Assembly (NCBI GenBank): GCA_049522195.1
Contig: JBEKOB010000008.1
Location: 1 to 64,000, forward strand
Direction: 5' to 3'
Source: UBA9647 sp049522195
GTDB lineage: Bacteria > Bacteroidota > Ignavibacteria > UBA10030
DNA: 64,000 nucleotides
In this document: positions 61,852 to 64,000 of the stretch, piece after piece
Position numbering within the stretch: the stretch's first letter is position 1
Layout: every line of letters starts with the position of its first letter
Notes under the pieces: generated by a model
Told to the model about the DNA's origin: nothing
Seen by the model: only the letters and a program-made list of their open reading frames with translations
The model's database searches: none
Translations under genes and position numbers: made by a program

Positions 61852-61977
61852 TCACTTTTCTTTCTCGCTGTCGGCCTTTGTTTGTATGAACTTCAACCGT
61901 TGAGCCCGATTGCGCCACATCAGAGATTCTTGACCTTTTGTTTTGTACGATCTCCAAGCGTCGTTTTTCGATTTCAC
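61852..61977 (-). CDS. Small linking gene between methyltransferase and HNH protein (41 aa)
   Basis: A 41-codon frame that starts with a GTG overlapping the methyltransferase stop (GTGA at 61974-61977) and ends with a TGA directly followed by the ATG of the HNH gene. The product is highly basic and helical: VKSKNDAWRSYKTKGQESLM then RNRAQRLKFIQTKADSEKEK. The exact coupling on both ends favours a real gene. No family is recognised; a short DNA-binding or adaptor peptide is possible. It might alternatively be non-functional linker DNA that happens to be open. Confidence 0.45.
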   Translation of the reverse strand: MKSKNDAWRSYKTKGQESLMWRNRAQRLKFIQTKADSEKEK

Positions 61978-64000
61978 GTCCTTGAGTCGCCCTCCACAAT
62001 CTTTATCTCTTCTTCTGTCAACCCATATAACTCATATACAGCTTCATCGATCTGACGGTCCAGGCTTTCACACTGCAGTTCGAGCCGATTCTTTTCGGCA
62101 TCGGTCTTCGCGGTTGAGAGTGTTTCTTCGGAATACATTATCTGCTCGACAAGGCCCACTAAGTGATCGTGTTTCGATCTTTGTGATGAATCATCAAAAT
62201 CAATCATATGTATGGGCAGTTGCTCTGTGTACTTCGTCCAGAAACGAACATATCCTCCCCTCAACGCCGTACTGACACGCTTGAGGCACCAGAATAACAA
62301 CTTGCTGTTTAGCAGGGCAAGAAGGTATTTCGGACTATGCCTGTCATCCTTTGGAAGTAAGCCATAACCTGTCTTGAAGAAATGTCCATTTGCATCGATC
62401 GTGAACGACGCTGTATTGTTATAGTCGGGGACCACGATCTTGGGCCTGGAAAAGAGAGTCATACTCTTCGGGTAACCAAAGGCATACCAGTTTGGCCCTT
62501 TGAATCGCCCACCTTCTCGTTTCATTAGCTTTGTCTTGTTCAACTCCAAATACGAATGTGCTTTTGGAAAATCCCTCTTCAGATCAGTTTCTTGAATAAG
62601 ATTGAACTCAGTATCGCCGATTTGGTAAGGGCAGATCATGACGGAAGAGGAGTGCAGGGGTCGATATCGACGGATATCCTTTCCCTTCAGGAATCTCTTT
62701 ACGATCTCTGATTCTACATTCATACGCTGGGTGAGTGATGCCGAATCCCCTTTCACTATCGATTTACCAAACTCGCAGTTTTCCAAAACGAAGACGTCAT
62801 CTGCACTCGTTTGGGTTCCTACGAAAATATGGAACACTTCAGACGCGTTTCGGTTCGTTGATTCGAGTCTGCGAAACAACCTCTCGTCGCCGGCGTCTCC
62901 AAATATCCACTGTGTTCCCGAAATTGATTTTTCTTCTATGACAATCTCATCCGCCTTCAAGTCCTTCTCCCACGTTTCAATATCCCCAACCTTAGCAAAC
63001 CTGAATTCCGTATTGTTTCTCTTACTTAGGAAAAGAAGGCAAGTATACGTTGTCGCACCAACAAACACTTGATTCTCTCCGAAATGAACCACTTTGTCCA
63101 AGAACCTCCCGTCTGCGACGATGCGACGAAGTCCTTCACCATATTGAGCACTGAAAAATTTGTGCGGCAAAATGAATCCTAAGCTCCCCTCCCAACGCAA
63201 AAGGCTGATCCCTCGCTCGACGAAGACAACATATATGTCATAGTTCCCTGATGCAGCAGATGCAAAGTGATCTTTGAGATATTTCACAGATTCAGGACTG
63301 GACTCATTCATCGTTTGAATTCTTATGTACGGTGGATTCCCCACAATACCATCAAAGCCACCCCTCTTGATCACCTTCGGAAACACTTCTCCTGTGTTCA
63401 TTGGTTTGAGCTTGGAATCATCTACATTCGGGAACAAAGATCCATCGAGAATATCCCGCCCGACTAGAGAATTTCCACACACAATATTGTTTTTCAGGTC
63501 AGGCAGAATTGTTTCCTTGAACAATCCGAACTGATGGGCATCACTCATCGTTGCGTCTTCGAGGAGCTTCAGATACAGTGAGAGCTGTGTGACTTCGGTT
63601 GCTTGGAAATCGATATCCACACCGTAGATGTTATTGAGTAGGATTTCTTTCTTCTTTTTCAGCGAAAGATGTAGTTGCCCATCACGCTCAAACAGATCGT
63701 CCGTCTTCGCCTTCTCTCGGTTTGCCAGGTAATATCTGACGTGATAATCGAGCAGTTGAGCGTACACTTCGATCAGGAATGAACCCGATCCGCACGCAAT
63801 ATCTGCAAAAGCCAAATGTGCGATCTCGGCGGGAGTCTTGCCTTCGATCTGCCTCCCGACTGTTTCCTTTACGATGTAGCGGACGATGTATTCGGGAGTA
63901 TAGTAGACACCACCTGACTTTCGAACCTCCGGTTTTTCTTCAACCTTCACACGCTTGTCAGTAGCGTGCACCACCTTGCCTAGGAACCTCTCGTAGATGC
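61974..64000 (-). CDS. Eco57I-type restriction-modification methyltransferase (5' end beyond window)
   Basis: At least 675 residues of a large type IIG-like enzyme. The frame stays open to the right edge (IYERFLGKVVHATDKR precedes the first in-frame GTG at 63974), so the true N-terminus is outside. Features: the family signature RKSGGVYYTPEYIVRYIV, SAM-binding motif I FADIACGSGSF, catalytic motif IV GNPPYIR, characteristic of N6-adenine methyltransferases, then target-recognition-like regions (about 280-580) and the conserved tail IDEAVYELYGLTEEEIKIV. It methylates, and in type IIG proteins also cuts, specific DNA sites; the nuclease part would be N-terminal and cannot be seen. AT-rich composition and neighbouring HNH, HEPN and TIR genes indicate a defence island. 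Confidence 0.9.
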   Translation of the reverse strand, partial: IYERFLGKVVHATDKRVKVEEKPEVRKSGGVYYTPEYIVRYIVKETVGRQIEGKTPAEIAHLAFADIACGSGSFLIEVYAQLLDYHVRYYLANREKAKTDDLFERDGQLHLSLKKKKEILLNNIYGVDIDFQATEVTQLSLYLKLLEDATMSDAHQFGLFKETILPDLKNNIVCGNSLVGRDILDGSLFPNVDDSKLKPMNTGEVFPKVIKRGGFDGIVGNPPYIRIQTMNESSPESVKYLKDHFASAASGNYDIYVVFVERGISLLRWEGSLGFILPHKFFSAQYGEGLRRIVADGRFLDKVVHFGENQVFVGATTYTCLLFLSKRNNTEFRFAKVGDIETWEKDLKADEIVIEEKSISGTQWIFGDAGDERLFRRLESTNRNASEVFHIFVGTQTSADDVFVLENCEFGKSIVKGDSASLTQRMNVESEIVKRFLKGKDIRRYRPLHSSSVMICPYQIGDTEFNLIQETDLKRDFPKAHSYLELNKTKLMKREGGRFKGPNWYAFGYPKSMTLFSRPKIVVPDYNNTASFTIDANGHFFKTGYGLLPKDDRHSPKYLLALLNSKLLFWCLKRVSTALRGGYVRFWTKYTEQLPIHMIDFDDSSQRSKHDHLVGLVEQIMYSEETLSTAKTDAEKNRLELQCESLDRQIDEAVYELYGLTEEEIKIVEGDSRT

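Overview
The window looks like chromosomal DNA from a Gram-negative bacterium of the FCB group. Two giant secreted proteins end in a type IX secretion sorting domain with the NYPNPFNP signature. An ExbB/ExbD/TonB energy module, a TolC/RND pump and several outer-envelope lipoproteins agree with this. Many genes carry clear AGGAG-type ribosome sites, so an Ignavibacteria/Kapabacteria-like or related deep lineage fits better than classical Bacteroidia. The assignment is inference; no rRNA or ribosomal marker gene is present.

Layout. 0-1.5 kb: end of a proton-translocating NAD(P) transhydrogenase operon. 1.5-3.6 kb: two tandem PAP2 phosphatases. 3.9-17.5 kb: a leftward block of membrane energetics and amino-acid transport, with a TerC protein, soluble pyrophosphatase, membrane H+-pyrophosphatase, a dicarboxylate/glutamate symporter and five APC-family permeases, four of them forming two overlapping pairs. 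17.5-25.3 kb: a leftward envelope-energization operon (exbB, two exbD, two tonB, a phosphate-binding-like lipoprotein, a TPR protein, small membrane proteins and a lipoprotein), preceded by a STAS-domain gene. 25.5-28.8 kb: a histidine kinase and sigma-54 activator pair. 29.0-35.4 kb: rightward TetR-TolC-adaptor-RND efflux operon. 35.7-41.8 kb: assorted envelope and metabolic genes (CBM9-like lipoprotein, Spy/CpxP-like protein, SDR, heparinase II/III-like lyase, metallo-beta-lactamase-fold hydrolase, receiver protein). 41.8-53.9 kb: a long gene-free leader, then two giant type IX-secreted proteins, one with beta-helix, dockerin and cohesin-like parts and one with three cohesin-like domains and eleven FnIII repeats.

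53.9-64 kb is different. Duplicated intergenic repeats, clustered hairpins and a tRNA-Pro gene mark the edge of an accessory region that becomes clearly AT-rich towards the right. It holds a lone LuxR-type HTH gene bracketed by identical hairpins, a secreted HNH protein, a lone receiver, and a compact leftward cluster: a TPR/HEPN (LA2681-like) ribonuclease-type protein, a 95-residue protein, a 55-residue protein and a TIR-domain protein, followed by a paralogue of the 55-residue protein. Upstream lie the frameshifted tail of one Eco57I-type methyltransferase, then an HNH-type protein, a 41-residue linking gene and an intact but edge-truncated second Eco57I-type methyltransferase. This is the best candidate for an undescribed, probably anti-phage, system in the window.
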